A stretch of 64,000 nt of DNA from Desulfovibrionales bacterium (GCA_030156255.1 JASGMV010000012.1:1-64000); one strand, 5' to 3'; counted from the stretch's first letter, positions 41,623 to 52,117 are shown. Made by a program: numbers and translations. Notes: a model not told the origin generated them from the letters alone.

Positions 41623-42514
41623 GGTCTCCCTGTCCGGCGGAAAACAAATCCAAAAGTCCTTGGAGGAACTGGGGCACGAAGTGGATGTTTTCGACCCCGC
41701 CCTGGAGTTCAAGGAGCTTTTCGCCCGGGCCAAAGCCTGCGGCTTCGCATTCATCAACCTGCATGGGGTCCCGGGCGAGGACGGATTGATCCAGGCGCTG
41801 TTGGAGCAGGCCGGTTGCCCGTATCAGGGAAGCGGCCCCAAGGCGTCCTTTCTCGCAATCAGCAAGGCTTCCGCCAAAATGGCCTTGGAAAGCGCCGGCG
41901 TTCCAACGCCCCGCTGGGAGTTGCTGACGCGCTCAGGCGACGAACTCCCCGCGGATTTTCCCTTCCCCGTCTTCGTCAAACCCGACCGGGGCGGCTCCAG
42001 TCTGGCCGTGGGCCGGGTGGAGACGCCGGATGAGCTGAACCAGGCGCTACGGGCGGTGTTTTCCGGGCACGAAGCGGCGCTGGTCGAATGCGCGGCCGAG
42101 GGCCCTGAAGTCACCTGCTCCGTTTTGGGCGACGAGGCGCTGCCCTTGATCCTCATCAAGCCGGCCCAAGCCCGATTCTTCGACTACCACTGCAAATACG
42201 CGCCCGGCGGAGCCCAGGAAATCTGTCCCGCGCCCATCGATCCCGAAATGACCCGGCGCGTTCAGGAACTTTCTCTGCTCGTACACCACACCTTGGGCCT
42301 TACGGGGTACAGCCGATCCGACTTCATCATCGAAAACGGCGCCCCCATCTTTCTGGAGGTCAACACCCTGCCCGGCATGACCCCCACCAGCCTGCTACCC
42401 CAATCCGCGGCCCAGGCCGGCAGGTCCTTCACGAAACTCATCGGCGAACTCATGGAGCTTGGTCTATCGCACTTCTCCAGCCCTTCAAGACTGCATCCCG
42501 GGAGCCAGGCATGA
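41579..42514 (+). CDS. ddl: D-alanine-D-alanine ligase
   Basis: A 311-residue ATP-grasp ligase: GGWSGEREVSLSGG (N-terminal), PYQGSGPKAS, FVKPDRGGSS, and the metal-binding LEVNTLPGMTPTS. It joins two D-alanines for the peptidoglycan pentapeptide. GGAGG nine bases upstream of the ATG at 41579 supports this start rather than the TTG three codons before. Overlaps the HD gene upstream (44 bases) and waaA downstream (ATGA). Confidence 0.96.
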   Translation: MRVLLIVGGWSGEREVSLSGGKQIQKSLEELGHEVDVFDPALEFKELFARAKACGFAFINLHGVPGEDGLIQALLEQAGCPYQGSGPKASFLAISKASAKMALESAGVPTPRWELLTRSGDELPADFPFPVFVKPDRGGSSLAVGRVETPDELNQALRAVFSGHEAALVECAAEGPEVTCSVLGDEALPLILIKPAQARFFDYHCKYAPGGAQEICPAPIDPEMTRRVQELSLLVHHTLGLTGYSRSDFIIENGAPIFLEVNTLPGMTPTSLLPQSAAQAGRSFTKLIGELMELGLSHFSSPSRLHPGSQA

Positions 42515-43794
42515 CAACCCCTCTTTCCCTCAAGCTGCTTCGGCCGCTTTACGACGCGGCCATGAGCGCAGCCATTCCCCTGCTCAAATCCAACCACCGT
42601 CTGGAGGACGGGTTTGACGAAAGAACGCTATCCGAGGCCCTGCCCGCGGGCGTGGACGTATGGATACAAGGCGCTTCGGCGGGAGAGGCCCACCTGGCGA
42701 TCAACCTTCTGGAGCAGCTGGGCGAATTCCGGCGGGTCCGGGCGCTGGTCACCACCTGCACCCGGCAGGGACGGGACATCCTCGACGCGGCGGCCGCCCG
42801 GATCGGAGGCGACGGCCGCGGCGTCTCCCTGATCTCGGCCTATTTGCCCTTCGACAAGCCGGCCTTGATGCGCCGGGCCGTGGCGCACGTGCGGCCCAAG
42901 GCCATGGTCCTGCTGGAGACGGAGCTCTGGCCCGGATTGCTCTGGGCCCTGCGCCAGGAGAACACGCCCGCCATGGTGGTCAACGGACGGATGCGCACCC
43001 GCAGCCTGTCCCGCTACCTCGCGGCGCGCAGCCTGTTCGAGGCCCTCGCTCCCGCGGAGATTTTGGCCGTTTCGGAAGCCGAAGCCAGACGGTTCCGGAC
43101 CCTGTTCCGCAGATCGAACGTCTCCATCATGCACAACATGAAATTCGAGCGTTTCGCTCTGACCGAGTCCATTCCATACATCAAAAATCCGTTGTCCCAG
43201 GTTTTCCGGCCCAAGGCGCCGCTTCTGGTGCTGGGGTCCATGCGCGAGGAGGAGAAACTCCAAACCGTGGAAATCATCCGCAGGGTCCGCGAGGAACGGC
43301 CGCGCACCATCTGCGCCGTGTTTCCGCGCCACATGCACCACGTGGAGAATTTCGCCCAGGCCTTTCACGAGCATGGCCTGCCGTGCGAGCTGCGCAGCCA
43401 GGTCCAGGGCTTCGCCTCCCCCGGCTCCGTATTGCTCTGGGACGCCTTCGGCGAACTGAACCTGGCCTATTGGCTGGCCAAGGCGGTATTCGTCGGCGGC
43501 TCCCTGGCGCCTCTCGGCGGCCAGAACTTCCTGGAGCCGCTGGCTTGCGGCGTCATTCCGGTCATGGGCCCCCATTGGTTCAACTTCTCCTGGGTCGGCG
43601 AGGAAATCCTGGAGCAGGGCTTGGCTCTGCAGGCCCAAGACGCGGCCCAGGCGTCGGAGTTGCTACTGAAGCAGATGGCGAGCTCCGCCTCCTGGGAGAA
43701 CGTCCGCAAACAGGCGTTCTCGTACGTAGCGGCCCGGCAGGGAGGAGCCCGGCAGGCCGCCGAACGGGTTGCGCGCCGTCTGGGAAGCGTCTAA
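42511..43794 (+). CDS. waaA: 3-deoxy-D-manno-octulosonic acid (Kdo) transferase
   Basis: A 427-residue glycosyltransferase of the WaaA/KdtA family: WIQGASAGE, LLETELWPGLL, NGRMRTRS, and a C-terminal nucleotide-sugar domain with GGSLAPLGGQNFLEPLACG. It adds Kdo from CMP-Kdo to lipid A precursor. The start overlaps the ddl stop (ATGA). kdsB, which makes CMP-Kdo, lies 367 bases downstream on the same strand. Confidence 0.95.
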   Translation: MTTPLSLKLLRPLYDAAMSAAIPLLKSNHRLEDGFDERTLSEALPAGVDVWIQGASAGEAHLAINLLEQLGEFRRVRALVTTCTRQGRDILDAAAARIGGDGRGVSLISAYLPFDKPALMRRAVAHVRPKAMVLLETELWPGLLWALRQENTPAMVVNGRMRTRSLSRYLAARSLFEALAPAEILAVSEAEARRFRTLFRRSNVSIMHNMKFERFALTESIPYIKNPLSQVFRPKAPLLVLGSMREEEKLQTVEIIRRVREERPRTICAVFPRHMHHVENFAQAFHEHGLPCELRSQVQGFASPGSVLLWDAFGELNLAYWLAKAVFVGGSLAPLGGQNFLEPLACGVIPVMGPHWFNFSWVGEEILEQGLALQAQDAAQASELLLKQMASSASWENVRKQAFSYVAARQGGARQAAERVARRLGSV

Positions 43795-44161
43795 AGTGGC
43801 GTTCGCGAGATTGCCCGTGCATGCATTCACTCACGACCGCTTTGCCGAAAGCGCGGCTTTCAGCCGGGCTTGCGCCGCGTTCCGCAGCGTAGCGTTCCTC
43901 CGGGCCGTTGTCGTTTGACATCGCTATCCGTGCATACAATAGTGAACGCGACGCCGGCCTAGCGACCTTCCGAGACTGCATCGCATCGGCCATCGGCGGA
44001 GGAACGATCCGTCACCGCAGAAGCAACGCCAGTCTTGCTTCTTGAGGCAAACGAGTTAGATAATACAGGAAGACCAACACCCATCGCCGGACCGACGATG
44101 GCGGATGGCGCGGGGCAAGGCGTTTCTGGCTCGCCGCAGAGAATCGACATACGGACCGAGG
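43795..44161. other. Gap waaA / kdsB
   Basis: 367 bases without a gene. A TTGACA at about 43916 and TACAAT at about 43936 could be promoter elements, but their spacing (14) is short. A GC-rich block at 43820-43857 resembles one at 51977-52012. Confidence 0.4.
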
Positions 44162-44905
44162 ATGGCTAAACAAAAATTTTTCGCTGTTATTCCGGCGCGA
44201 TACCAGTCATCCCGATTCCCGGGTAAACCGCTGGCCGACATTCTGGGCAAACCGATGATCGCCCACGTCCATCACCGGGCCAGCCAATGCTCCAAGCTGG
44301 ACCGGGTGGTTGCGGCCACGGATGACGAACGCATCCTTACCGTTTGCCGCCGGTTGGGCCTCGAAGCGCTGTTGACCTCCCCCGACCACTCCAGCGGGAC
44401 GGACAGGGTTCTGGAGGCCGCCCGGCTGCTCGGCGCCGGCCCCGACGACGTAGTGGTCAACGTCCAGGGGGACGAACCGGCTCTGGCGCCTGAAATGTTG
44501 GATGAACTCATTGCGCCCTTTGACGATCCGCAGGTCCGGGTCGCGACCCTGGCGACCCGATTGGACCCCTCGCAGGCGGCCAACCCCGACCGGGTCAAGG
44601 TGGTGCTGGACAATCAGGGCTTCGCACTCTATTTTTCTCGCGCTCCCATCCCCTACGACCGGGACGGAGCCGGGGCCGAACGGCTGTTGCACGTCGGGCT
44701 CTACGCCTTCCGCATGGAGGCGCTGGAGCTGTTCGCCAGCCTCCCCCCGGGCCGGTTGGAGCGGCTGGAGCGGCTGGAGCAGCTGCGGCTGCTGGAAAAC
44801 GGCGTCGCCATCCGGGTGGTTCGCACCGAACACCAGAGTTTCGGCGTGGACAGGCCGGAGGATATCGACGCCATCACAACCATCCTTATGGAGAACAAGG
44901 CATGA
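44162..44905 (+). CDS. kdsB: 3-deoxy-manno-octulosonate cytidylyltransferase
   Basis: A 247-residue CMP-Kdo synthetase: [16 protein letters not shown] at the N-terminus, VVNVQGDEP and [10 protein letters not shown] in the core, and a C-terminal [12 protein letters not shown]. It activates Kdo with CTP for WaaA. The first family-like residues follow the ATG at 44162; the ribosome site is poor (GAGG touches the ATG), so an upstream in-frame start at 44105 cannot be excluded. The stop overlaps carA (ATGA). Confidence 0.95.
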   Translation: MAKQKFFAVIPARYQSSRFPGKPLADILGKPMIAHVHHRASQCSKLDRVVAATDDERILTVCRRLGLEALLTSPDHSSGTDRVLEAARLLGAGPDDVVVNVQGDEPALAPEMLDELIAPFDDPQVRVATLATRLDPSQAANPDRVKVVLDNQGFALYFSRAPIPYDRDGAGAERLLHVGLYAFRMEALELFASLPPGRLERLERLEQLRLLENGVAIRVVRTEHQSFGVDRPEDIDAITTILMENKA

Positions 44906-46026
44906 AAGCCATATTGGCCTTGGAGGACGGCTCCTGGTTCGAGGGCCGGTCCGTCACCACAGACGGCGAGGCCGAAGGCGAGGTCATCTTCAACACGGGC
45001 ATGACCGGCTACCAGGAAATCCTGACCGACCCTTCCTACGCCGGCCAGATCGTGTGCATGACCTACCCCCACATCGGCAACTACGGGATCAATCCCGAAG
45101 ACGTGGAGTCGGCCAAGATTCACGTGGAGGCGTTCGTCGTCAAAGAGTGTTGCAAGACGCCCTCCAACTGGAGATCGGTGAAGTCCCTGCCCGACTACCT
45201 CAAGGAGCAGGGCGTGCTCGGGATCGAAGGCGTGGACACCCGCGCCCTGACCCGCCGGCTGCGCCTGTCCGGCGCCATGCGCGCCATCGTGTCCACCAGG
45301 GAAACCGACCCTGAGGCCCTGGCCGCGCGCGCCCGCCGCATTCCCACCATGGAAGGCCAATCCCTGGGCGACAAGGTCAGCACCGCGAAGCCCTACCGTC
45401 TCAAAGGCTCGACCCCGGAATACACGGACCTCGCCCAAAGCCCCGGTTGGACCGGCCAAGGCCCCCGTCTGGCCGTGCTGGATTACGGGATCAAATGGAG
45501 CATCCTGCACCTGCTGGAGCAAGCCGGCTTCGACCCTCTGGTCTTGCCCGCCTCCTCCACGGCGGCCGAGGTGAAGGCCCTTGAGCCCCAGGCGGTGTTC
45601 CTATCCAACGGTCCCGGGGATCCGGCCGCCCTGCAAGACGCCGTGCAGACCACGGCCGAGTTGGCCGACGCCTACCCCCTGGCCGGCATCTGCCTCGGCC
45701 ACCAACTGCTGGGCCTGGCTCTGGGCGGGAGGACCTACAAACTCAAATTCGGCCACCACGGCCTGAACCACCCGGTCATGGACGTCACCACGGGCCGCAT
45801 CGAAATCTCCTCCCAGAACCACGGGTTCTGCGTGGACGTCTCCAAGCTCGATTTCTGCGAAACCACCCACGTCAACCTCAACGACCAGACACTGGAAGGG
45901 TTTGCGCACAAATCCAAGCCGATCATCGCCATCCAGCACCATCCTGAAGCAGCGCCCGGGCCCCACGACACCCGCTACTTCTTCACCCGCTTCAGAACCA
46001 TGGTCCGCGAAGCCGCAGGAGTATAG
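44902..46026 (+). CDS. carA: Carbamoyl-phosphate synthase small subunit
   Basis: A 374-residue glutaminase subunit: N-terminal CarA domain ([26 protein letters not shown], and NYG), and a class I amidotransferase domain with the nucleophile in [14 protein letters not shown] and the His-Glu pair in [11 protein letters not shown]. It supplies ammonia for carbamoyl phosphate in arginine and pyrimidine synthesis. The large subunit gene is not next to it. Translationally coupled to kdsB, an odd functional pairing. Confidence 0.96.
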   Translation: MKAILALEDGSWFEGRSVTTDGEAEGEVIFNTGMTGYQEILTDPSYAGQIVCMTYPHIGNYGINPEDVESAKIHVEAFVVKECCKTPSNWRSVKSLPDYLKEQGVLGIEGVDTRALTRRLRLSGAMRAIVSTRETDPEALAARARRIPTMEGQSLGDKVSTAKPYRLKGSTPEYTDLAQSPGWTGQGPRLAVLDYGIKWSILHLLEQAGFDPLVLPASSTAAEVKALEPQAVFLSNGPGDPAALQDAVQTTAELADAYPLAGICLGHQLLGLALGGRTYKLKFGHHGLNHPVMDVTTGRIEISSQNHGFCVDVSKLDFCETTHVNLNDQTLEGFAHKSKPIIAIQHHPEAAPGPHDTRYFFTRFRTMVREAAGV

Positions 46027-46053
46027 ATTCCACCTCGATGAAAGGAGCGCGTC

Positions 46054-46857
46054 ATGTCCACTGATCTCCAAAAAGCCCGGAAGCTGCTGGCCGGCATCAG
46101 CGCCCAGACCAAGCAAGGCAAGTCCCTGGCCGCAGCCCAGGCCATGAGAGACGCCATTCTCTCGGCCTTCAAACAACCTCTCATGAAGGCCGAGAGGGAG
46201 GAGATCGTCGAGATGGTGCAAAAGGCCGTGGATTTCCTGAACCACGACAAAAACCTGAGGCAGCACTACCCGCTGATCATTTCCTACGAACCCGGCAAGG
46301 AGAAAGCCCTGCTCTCGACCGTCAAGGACGTCATCTCGGAATTGCAGGCCGTGGTTCAGGAAGGCGTGGAGGGCTACGAAGCGATGATGCTGGAGCGCAA
46401 GGAAAAGGCGCTCAAGAAAGCCGACCTCTACATCGAACAGGAAGAATACGACAAGGCGAAGGCCATCTTCGACCGCCTGTTGCTGGAGTTCAAAAACGAT
46501 TCGGAGCTGGTGGCGGAGATCGCCGACAAGTTCATCCAGTCGGGACGGTACGAATACGCCTTCGACTACCTGGAGGCGGCCTTGGAGAACGATCCTCAGG
46601 CCATCTTCCTGTACAACCGCATCGGGATCGTTCTGCGCAAGATGCAGGACTTCGAAACCGCGGAAAAATATTACAACAAGGCCCTGGAAGTGACCGAGGC
46701 CGACGAGTACCTCTGGTTCAACATCGGTCGGCTCTACATCGACTGGCGCAAGTGGGAGAAGGTCCAGGAGGCCGCGGAGAAGGCCCTGCAAGTCAACCCC
46801 AAATTCCGCGAAGCGGCGAAAATGCTGACCTTCGCCCAAAAAAAGACCGGGGAGTAG
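46054..46857 (+). CDS. TPR-containing protein
   Basis: A 267-residue helical protein. The N-terminal half (about 1-130) is a helical bundle; the C-terminal half (about 130-265) has three to four tetratricopeptide repeats (KKADLYIEQEEYDKAKAIFDRLL, SGRYEYAFDYLEAALENDPQA, NKALEVTEADEYLWFNIGRLYIDW). No signal peptide. Such proteins mediate protein contacts; the function is unknown. Ribosome site GAAAGGAGCGCGTC. The gene starts 28 bases after carA and is followed 13 bases later by the flavoprotein gene. Confidence 0.88.
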   Translation: MSTDLQKARKLLAGISAQTKQGKSLAAAQAMRDAILSAFKQPLMKAEREEIVEMVQKAVDFLNHDKNLRQHYPLIISYEPGKEKALLSTVKDVISELQAVVQEGVEGYEAMMLERKEKALKKADLYIEQEEYDKAKAIFDRLLLEFKNDSELVAEIADKFIQSGRYEYAFDYLEAALENDPQAIFLYNRIGIVLRKMQDFETAEKYYNKALEVTEADEYLWFNIGRLYIDWRKWEKVQEAAEKALQVNPKFREAAKMLTFAQKKTGE

Positions 46858-46869
46858 ACCCGGTTCGCC

Positions 46870-48336
46870 ATGTCGCAGCATCGCTACGCCCAACGGCGCG
46901 TTTGCGATGTTCTCGTGCTGGGCGCCGGACTCGCAGGCCTGCGGGCCGCCATTGCGGCCAAAAGCCGGCGCCCCAGGCTGAAGGTGGCTGTACTCACGGT
47001 CGCCGCCTTGCCTTCCGGATCGTCCTTCGCCAACCTCAACAACGCTCTCGGCGTCCAGGCGCCGGCCACGGACGCCGAAAAAAAATTCTTTGTCGAAGAA
47101 ACGCTCCGCTTGGCCCCTCCCGGCCTGGCCGACCCGCTTCTGGCCGCAACGCTGGCCAAAGAGGCCCACGCCCGCGTCGAGGAGATGATTCAGCTCGGCC
47201 TGAGCTTCCGTCGGGCAAACGACGTCCTGGCGCTCCATCCGGCCTGTTTCAGTCCCGAATCCCGGCAGGCTCTCATTTTCGACAGCCTGGACCGCGCCTT
47301 CCACCGTTTTCTCGCCTGGGCCAAACACACGGGCGTGCTTTTCTGGCCCGGCGTCAGGATCGCCGGCCTTGTCCGGGGAGATGGATTCTCCGTCCTGACG
47401 GAAGACAGGGAAGCCGCCGTCGGCAAAGCCGTGATTTTGGCTCTAGGCGGACCGGCCGGCCTGTTCGCCTGGTCCATGGCCGGCAAACGTCTTGGAGGCG
47501 AATCCTACGGGCTCCTGCGCAAGGCCGGCGCCACGGTCGCCAACGCCGGTTTTTTGCAATTCTTTTGGACCCAGACGCGGTACAAACGCTTCACTCCCCT
47601 CGGTGGACTCTTCCGGCCCGGCGCCGCCATCCTGGAGCAGGACGGCCGATTCTTCGATCCTTTCGCCGACCTTTCCACCGCAGCTTCGAACCGCCTGGCC
47701 AATCTGGCCGTACAACGCGGCTCCCACTGTCCGGCGGCCTACGGACTGCCGGACAGCGTCCTGGACGAGATACTCAAAGCCCGCCTCGACCGGCGCGGGC
47801 TGGCCACCTTCCGGACCTCCGACGGCAGGCGCCTCTCCATTGCGCCCATGGCCCACGCCGGGAACGGTGGAGCGCGCATCGACGAGCACGGAGGAACCGG
47901 CGTCCCGGGACTGTTCGCCTGCGGAGAATGCGCCACGGGCATGTACGGCGCCAACCGGCTCGGCGGCGCCATGGTCGCGGCGACGCAGGTTTTCGGCAAA
48001 CGCGCGGGAGAGGCCGCGGCCGACTTCGCCTCGGGCGCGCGGCAACCGCTCCGGGCAGGCTCGCCGGTCGAGGTCGAGCCCGCGGCCCCGCGCCGACCGG
48101 GCGAGTTGGGTGAATTGAGGCGACGTATGCAAAAAAACGCCGTACTGGGGGGCGGGCCAGGCTTAAGCGAGCTGAAAGCCTGGCTGCAGGAGCGCCGGGA
48201 GCATGCGTCCGGCAGCTGGGAGCTGCAACTGCTATCTGCGGAGACGATCGTGGACGACCTGTTGCAGGCCTGGAAAACGGCGGGCGGCGATCCGCTCACG
48301 GCGGGCGCCGCTGCGGGAAAAGCGCAACCGGATTAA
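46870..48336 (+). CDS. FAD-binding flavoprotein of the fumarate reductase / NadB superfamily
   Basis: A 488-residue protein with an N-terminal dinucleotide-binding motif (VLVLGAGLAGLRAAI, about 14-28) and the late flavoprotein signature VPGLFACGECATGMYGANRLGGAMV (about 343-368) plus PMAHAGNGGARI before it. The catalytic loop differs from true fumarate reductases and L-aspartate oxidase, so the substrate is unknown. A C-terminal helical domain (about 420-485) resembles the one in the succinate dehydrogenase group. The start ATG has only a weak ribosome site. Neighbours give no clear pathway hint. Confidence 0.85.
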   Translation: MSQHRYAQRRVCDVLVLGAGLAGLRAAIAAKSRRPRLKVAVLTVAALPSGSSFANLNNALGVQAPATDAEKKFFVEETLRLAPPGLADPLLAATLAKEAHARVEEMIQLGLSFRRANDVLALHPACFSPESRQALIFDSLDRAFHRFLAWAKHTGVLFWPGVRIAGLVRGDGFSVLTEDREAAVGKAVILALGGPAGLFAWSMAGKRLGGESYGLLRKAGATVANAGFLQFFWTQTRYKRFTPLGGLFRPGAAILEQDGRFFDPFADLSTAASNRLANLAVQRGSHCPAAYGLPDSVLDEILKARLDRRGLATFRTSDGRRLSIAPMAHAGNGGARIDEHGGTGVPGLFACGECATGMYGANRLGGAMVAATQVFGKRAGEAAADFASGARQPLRAGSPVEVEPAAPRRPGELGELRRRMQKNAVLGGGPGLSELKAWLQERREHASGSWELQLLSAETIVDDLLQAWKTAGGDPLTAGAAAGKAQPD

Positions 48337-48343
48337 AAAACGC

Positions 48344-48910
48344 CTACACACCACGAACCGCAGAGCCGGACATCCAACCGGCTGCGATCTCGACCGCCTG
48401 GGCCAGGTCGTCGGCCACGGCGTCGGCCCGGGCGCCGCAGCGCTGCTCGTGCTCCACGCCGTAGCCCGTTCGCACCAGAATCGAACGGGCGCCGATCCCG
48501 CGGCCGAAATCCACGTCGCTGCATTTGTCCCCGATCACGAAAGACCGCGCCAGGTCCAGGCCCAGATCGCGCTCGGCCTGCAAGGCCAAGCCGGGTTCGG
48601 GCTTGCGGCAACCGCAGCCGTCCTCGGGTCCGTGGGGGCAGAAGTACACGCCGTCCAGCGCCACGCCTTCCTTGGCCAGCATTTCGGCGAGGCGGGCGTG
48701 CACGGCCGCCACGGCTTCCAGGCCGAAATAGCCGCGGGCCACGCCGGACTGGTTGGTGACCAGCACCAGCGCCAGCCCCAGCTCGCGCAAACGCCGCAAG
48801 CCTTGGGCCGCGCCGGGCAAAAGCTCCACCAGTTCGGGATCGTGAAGATAGTGGCGCTCCCGGATCACCGCGCCGTCGCGGTCGAGAAACGCCGCGGGCC
48901 GGGCGGTCAT
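48344..48910 (-). CDS. gmhB: D-glycero-beta-D-manno-heptose 1,7-bisphosphate 7-phosphatase
   Basis: A 188-residue HAD-family phosphatase with FLDRDGAVI (catalytic Asp pair), TNQSGVARG, a zinc-binding CPHGPEDGCGCRKP loop and GDKCSDVDFG. It makes heptose 1-phosphate on the way to ADP-heptose for the LPS core. Its start overlaps the pdxA stop (ATGA), so the genes form an operon. The frame is open upstream inside pdxA but the family start is at 48910. Confidence 0.94.
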   Translation of the reverse strand: MTARPAAFLDRDGAVIRERHYLHDPELVELLPGAAQGLRRLRELGLALVLVTNQSGVARGYFGLEAVAAVHARLAEMLAKEGVALDGVYFCPHGPEDGCGCRKPEPGLALQAERDLGLDLARSFVIGDKCSDVDFGRGIGARSILVRTGYGVEHEQRCGARADAVADDLAQAVEIAAGWMSGSAVRGV

Positions 48911-49920
48911 CCGCTTCGCGCTTTGCCGCTCACGAGCCGGGAGGCAAGGGTCACGGCGGAGCGCAGGCTGGAGGTGGACGCTCTGCCCGTACCCACCAGA
49001 TCGAACCCTGTGCCGTGGTCCACGGAGGTCCGCACGAAAGGCAATCCCAGGGTGACGTTGACCGCGTCCGAGAAGTGCAGCGCCTTGAGCGGCGCCAACC
49101 CCTGGTCGTGATACATGGCCAGCACCGCTCCGAACTCGCCGCACGCCGCCAAGTGAAACACGGTGTCGCCGGGCAGCGGCCCCACGGCCTGCAACCCGAG
49201 ACGCTGCGCCTGTTTCACGGCCGGAGCGATGATTTCGATCTCCTCGCGGCCCAACAGCCCGTCTTCTCCGGCGTGGGGATTCAGCCCGGCCACGGCCACG
49301 GGACCGTCCACGCCAAGCTTTTCCAGAAAACGGCAGGTCAAATCCAGGCAGTGGACAATGCGCTCCCCCGTAATTTCCGCCGCCACCTGCGACAAAGGCA
49401 GGTGGGTGGTGACCAGGCTGACGCGCAGCTTCGGGCCGCACAGGTGCATGCATACGTCGTCCTGCGCGAGTCCCGCGCCTTCGGCCAAAAACCCGGTGTG
49501 GCCCGGAAAGTCGAACCCCGCCGCCATGAGGGTGGACTTGCACAGCGGTCCGGTCACAAGCCCCTGGGCGTCGCCGCGGTTCAGGATGTCCAGGGAGGTT
49601 TGCAGGCATTCTCCGGCGACGCGCCCTCCCTCCTCGACGCATTCGGCGGGAGCCGGTTGCGATCCTTTGACGGTCTCCGGTTCGAATCCGTACACGCCCG
49701 GGGCGAGAGTCGAGACGTCGTCCAGGGAGTCCAGCCGGGTATAGACGCTTTCAATCCCCAACCTGCGTTGGTGCATATCCAAGGCCGCCAGGCTTCCGAC
49801 GATCACCAGCCTGCCGGGGAAAAGCCGGGGCTCCGCGGCCAGCAGCCGCACCGCCAACTCCGGTCCGAGCCCGCCGGGGTCGCCCGGCGTCATGAGAAGT
49901 GTTGTAACAGATTGTGGCAT
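48907..49920 (-). CDS. pdxA: 4-hydroxythreonine-4-phosphate dehydrogenase
   Basis: A 337-residue enzyme of pyridoxal phosphate synthesis: TPGDPGGLGPE (N-terminal), GHTGFLAEGAG, NPHAGEDGLLGREE and MYHDQGLAPLKAL, which hold the metal-binding histidines. The protein starts MPQSV at 49920; no strong ribosome site is visible ahead of it. It ends in an ATGA overlap with gmhB. It begins nine bases after the glgB stop, so it may be cotranscribed from the glycogen cluster. Confidence 0.95.
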   Translation of the reverse strand: MPQSVTTLLMTPGDPGGLGPELAVRLLAAEPRLFPGRLVIVGSLAALDMHQRRLGIESVYTRLDSLDDVSTLAPGVYGFEPETVKGSQPAPAECVEEGGRVAGECLQTSLDILNRGDAQGLVTGPLCKSTLMAAGFDFPGHTGFLAEGAGLAQDDVCMHLCGPKLRVSLVTTHLPLSQVAAEITGERIVHCLDLTCRFLEKLGVDGPVAVAGLNPHAGEDGLLGREEIEIIAPAVKQAQRLGLQAVGPLPGDTVFHLAACGEFGAVLAMYHDQGLAPLKALHFSDAVNVTLGLPFVRTSVDHGTGFDLVGTGRASTSSLRSAVTLASRLVSGKARSG

Positions 49921-49929
49921 ATCGATAGA

Positions 49930-51858
49930 TTAGGATGTTTCTCCGTAGGGCTCGTGGCGAAACGCCATGCCAGCCAACGGAGGCAAGGTCATTTGAAGAT
50001 AATAAGGCCAGCCGCCTTCCTGTTCGGACGGTTTGGCGTCGAGCATTCCCGCGTTGCCCACGTTGGAGCCGCTGTACGCCTCGCTGTCGGTGTTCAGAAC
50101 CTCGCTCCACAATCCGGGCGACGGACAGCCGACGCAATAATTTTCGCGCACCACCGGCGTGAAGTTGAAAACCCACAACAGCGGTTCGGCGTCCGCGGCC
50201 TTGCGCAGAAAACTCAAGACGGAGGCCTGGTAGTCGCTGAAGTCCACCCACTCGAACCCGGACCAGTCCATGTCGGCCTTGTGCATGGCCGGCTCGCGGA
50301 CAAGCAAGCCATTCAGATCGCGCACAAGGGCTCGGATGCTGTCATGGTTGGGGTAGGAAAGCAACACCCAATCCAAGGGCCGGCGGGAGGTCCACTCGTT
50401 CCACTGGCCGAATTCGCTGCCCATGAACAAGAGCTTCTTGCCGGGATGCGCCCACTGGTAGGCCAGCAGCAATCGCAAGTTGGCGAACTGCCGCCACATG
50501 TCGCCCGGCATCTTGGAAATGAGCGCGCCCTTGCCGTGCACCACCTCGTCGTGGGACAGGGGCAGCACGAAATTTTCGCTGAAGGCGTAGATCATGGAGA
50601 AGGTGAGCTTGTTCTGGTGGTAGGCTCGATGGACCGGGTCCTTGTGGAAATAGGAAAGGGTGTCGTTCATCCATCCCATGTTCCACTTGAAAGTAAATCC
50701 GAGTCCGCCGGTGTAGACGGGCCGCGAGACTCCGGGCCATGCCGTGGACTCCTCGGCCACCATCATGGCGCCCGGGAAATGGGCGTGGACCACCGTATTC
50801 AGCTCTTTGAGCAGATGGATCGCTTCGAGGTTCTCCCGCCCGCCGTGCTCGTTGGGAATCCACTCGCCTTCCTTGCGGGAGTAGTCCAGATAAAGCATGG
50901 AGGCCACGGCGTCGATGCGGATACCGTCGAAGTGAAACTCCTTGAGCCAATACAGGGCGTTGGCCAGCAGGAAATTGCGGACTTCGTGCCGTCCGTAGTT
51001 GAAGATGAAGGTGCCCCAATCCGGATGCTCGCCGAGGCGCGGGTCCTCGTGCTCGTACAGGGCGGTCCCGTCGAAGCGTCCCAGGCACCACTCGTCTTTG
51101 GGGAAATGCCCCGGCACCCAGTCCATGATCACCCCGATCCCGGCCTGGTGGCATTGGTCGATGAAGTAGCGCAGGTCCTCGGGGGCCCCGAAGCGCGAAG
51201 TGGGCGCATAGTAGTGGCTGGTCTGGTACCCCCAGGATTCGTCCAGGGGATGTTCGGCCAGGGGCATGAACTCGATGTGGGTGAAGCCGAGGTCCTTGAC
51301 GTATGGAATCAATTCGTCGGCCAGCTCCCGGTAGTTCAAAAACGATCCGTACTCCTGGCCCTTCCACCGCCAGGAACCGGCGTGGACTTCGTAGACGGAC
51401 AAAGCGTCTTCCAGTGGCAGCCCGCGCTCCCGGCGGGCGTCCATCCACTCATGGTCGCCCCATTGATAACCGTCCAGGGACCAGGTTTTCGAGGCGTTGC
51501 CCGGCCGAAGCTCCGTATAGAACGAGAAGGGGTCGGCCTTGACGGCGACATAGCCGCTTTCCTGTTCGACCGCGAATTTATACAAAGCGCCCTGCCCGAT
51601 TCCCGGCAAAAAGCCGGCCCAGACCCCGGAGACCCCCACGGAAAACAGAGGGCTTTCCCCTGGCGTCCAGTCGTTGAAATCACCAACGACGGACACGGCC
51701 TTGGCGTTGGGCGCCCAGACGCTGAAGCGGTAGCCGGAGCGGCCTTCCTGCTCATCCGGGTGGCAACCCAGTATGCGATACAAATCCCAATGTTCTCCCC
51801 GTCCGAACAGATACAAGTCGTACGGAGAAATGTAGACCGGAGCGGTCTCGAAACTCAT
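49930..51858 (-). CDS. glgB: 1,4-alpha-glucan branching enzyme
   Basis: A 642-residue GH13 enzyme with an N-terminal CBM48 domain (about 30-120: [23 protein letters not shown]) and the amylase barrel. Catalytic residues are visible: Asp in [12 protein letters not shown], Glu in [12 protein letters not shown] and Asp in [11 protein letters not shown]. It forms alpha-1,6 branches in glycogen. The start follows CAGGGAGCACGC. It belongs to a cluster with glgA, a CBM48-only protein and a SAP miniprotein. Length is normal. Confidence 0.97.
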   Translation of the reverse strand: MSFETAPVYISPYDLYLFGRGEHWDLYRILGCHPDEQEGRSGYRFSVWAPNAKAVSVVGDFNDWTPGESPLFSVGVSGVWAGFLPGIGQGALYKFAVEQESGYVAVKADPFSFYTELRPGNASKTWSLDGYQWGDHEWMDARRERGLPLEDALSVYEVHAGSWRWKGQEYGSFLNYRELADELIPYVKDLGFTHIEFMPLAEHPLDESWGYQTSHYYAPTSRFGAPEDLRYFIDQCHQAGIGVIMDWVPGHFPKDEWCLGRFDGTALYEHEDPRLGEHPDWGTFIFNYGRHEVRNFLLANALYWLKEFHFDGIRIDAVASMLYLDYSRKEGEWIPNEHGGRENLEAIHLLKELNTVVHAHFPGAMMVAEESTAWPGVSRPVYTGGLGFTFKWNMGWMNDTLSYFHKDPVHRAYHQNKLTFSMIYAFSENFVLPLSHDEVVHGKGALISKMPGDMWRQFANLRLLLAYQWAHPGKKLLFMGSEFGQWNEWTSRRPLDWVLLSYPNHDSIRALVRDLNGLLVREPAMHKADMDWSGFEWVDFSDYQASVLSFLRKAADAEPLLWVFNFTPVVRENYCVGCPSPGLWSEVLNTDSEAYSGSNVGNAGMLDAKPSEQEGGWPYYLQMTLPPLAGMAFRHEPYGETS

Positions 51859-52086
51859 GCGTGCTCCCTGTTGCAGGCTTGTGGATGTGGCGGAGAATGG
51901 CTGCTCGGCGCGCATCGGTTACGCCCCATCGAAGCGCTCCAACAATCCTTGCACCGCCGTACGGGGCCTGCATCCCCATGCATTGGTTCGCGCCCGCTTC
52001 GGCGAAGGCGCGAATTGCGCCGGAACCCGCGTCGACTCTGGCGGCGCGGCGCCGCTTCGGATCGCCGTTGCGTTAGAGCGGTTCTG

Positions 52087-52103
52087 CGCCGATGCAATCG
52101 GCG
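52087..52103. other. Perfect short hairpin between CBM48 gene and glgB
   Basis: CGCCGAT (52087-52093), loop GCA, ATCGGCG (52097-52103). It lies just past the stop of the CBM48 gene on the minus strand and before glgB. No T-run follows, so it may protect or weaken read-through rather than terminate. Confidence 0.45.
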
Positions 52104-52117
52104 AACTCGACGTCGGG

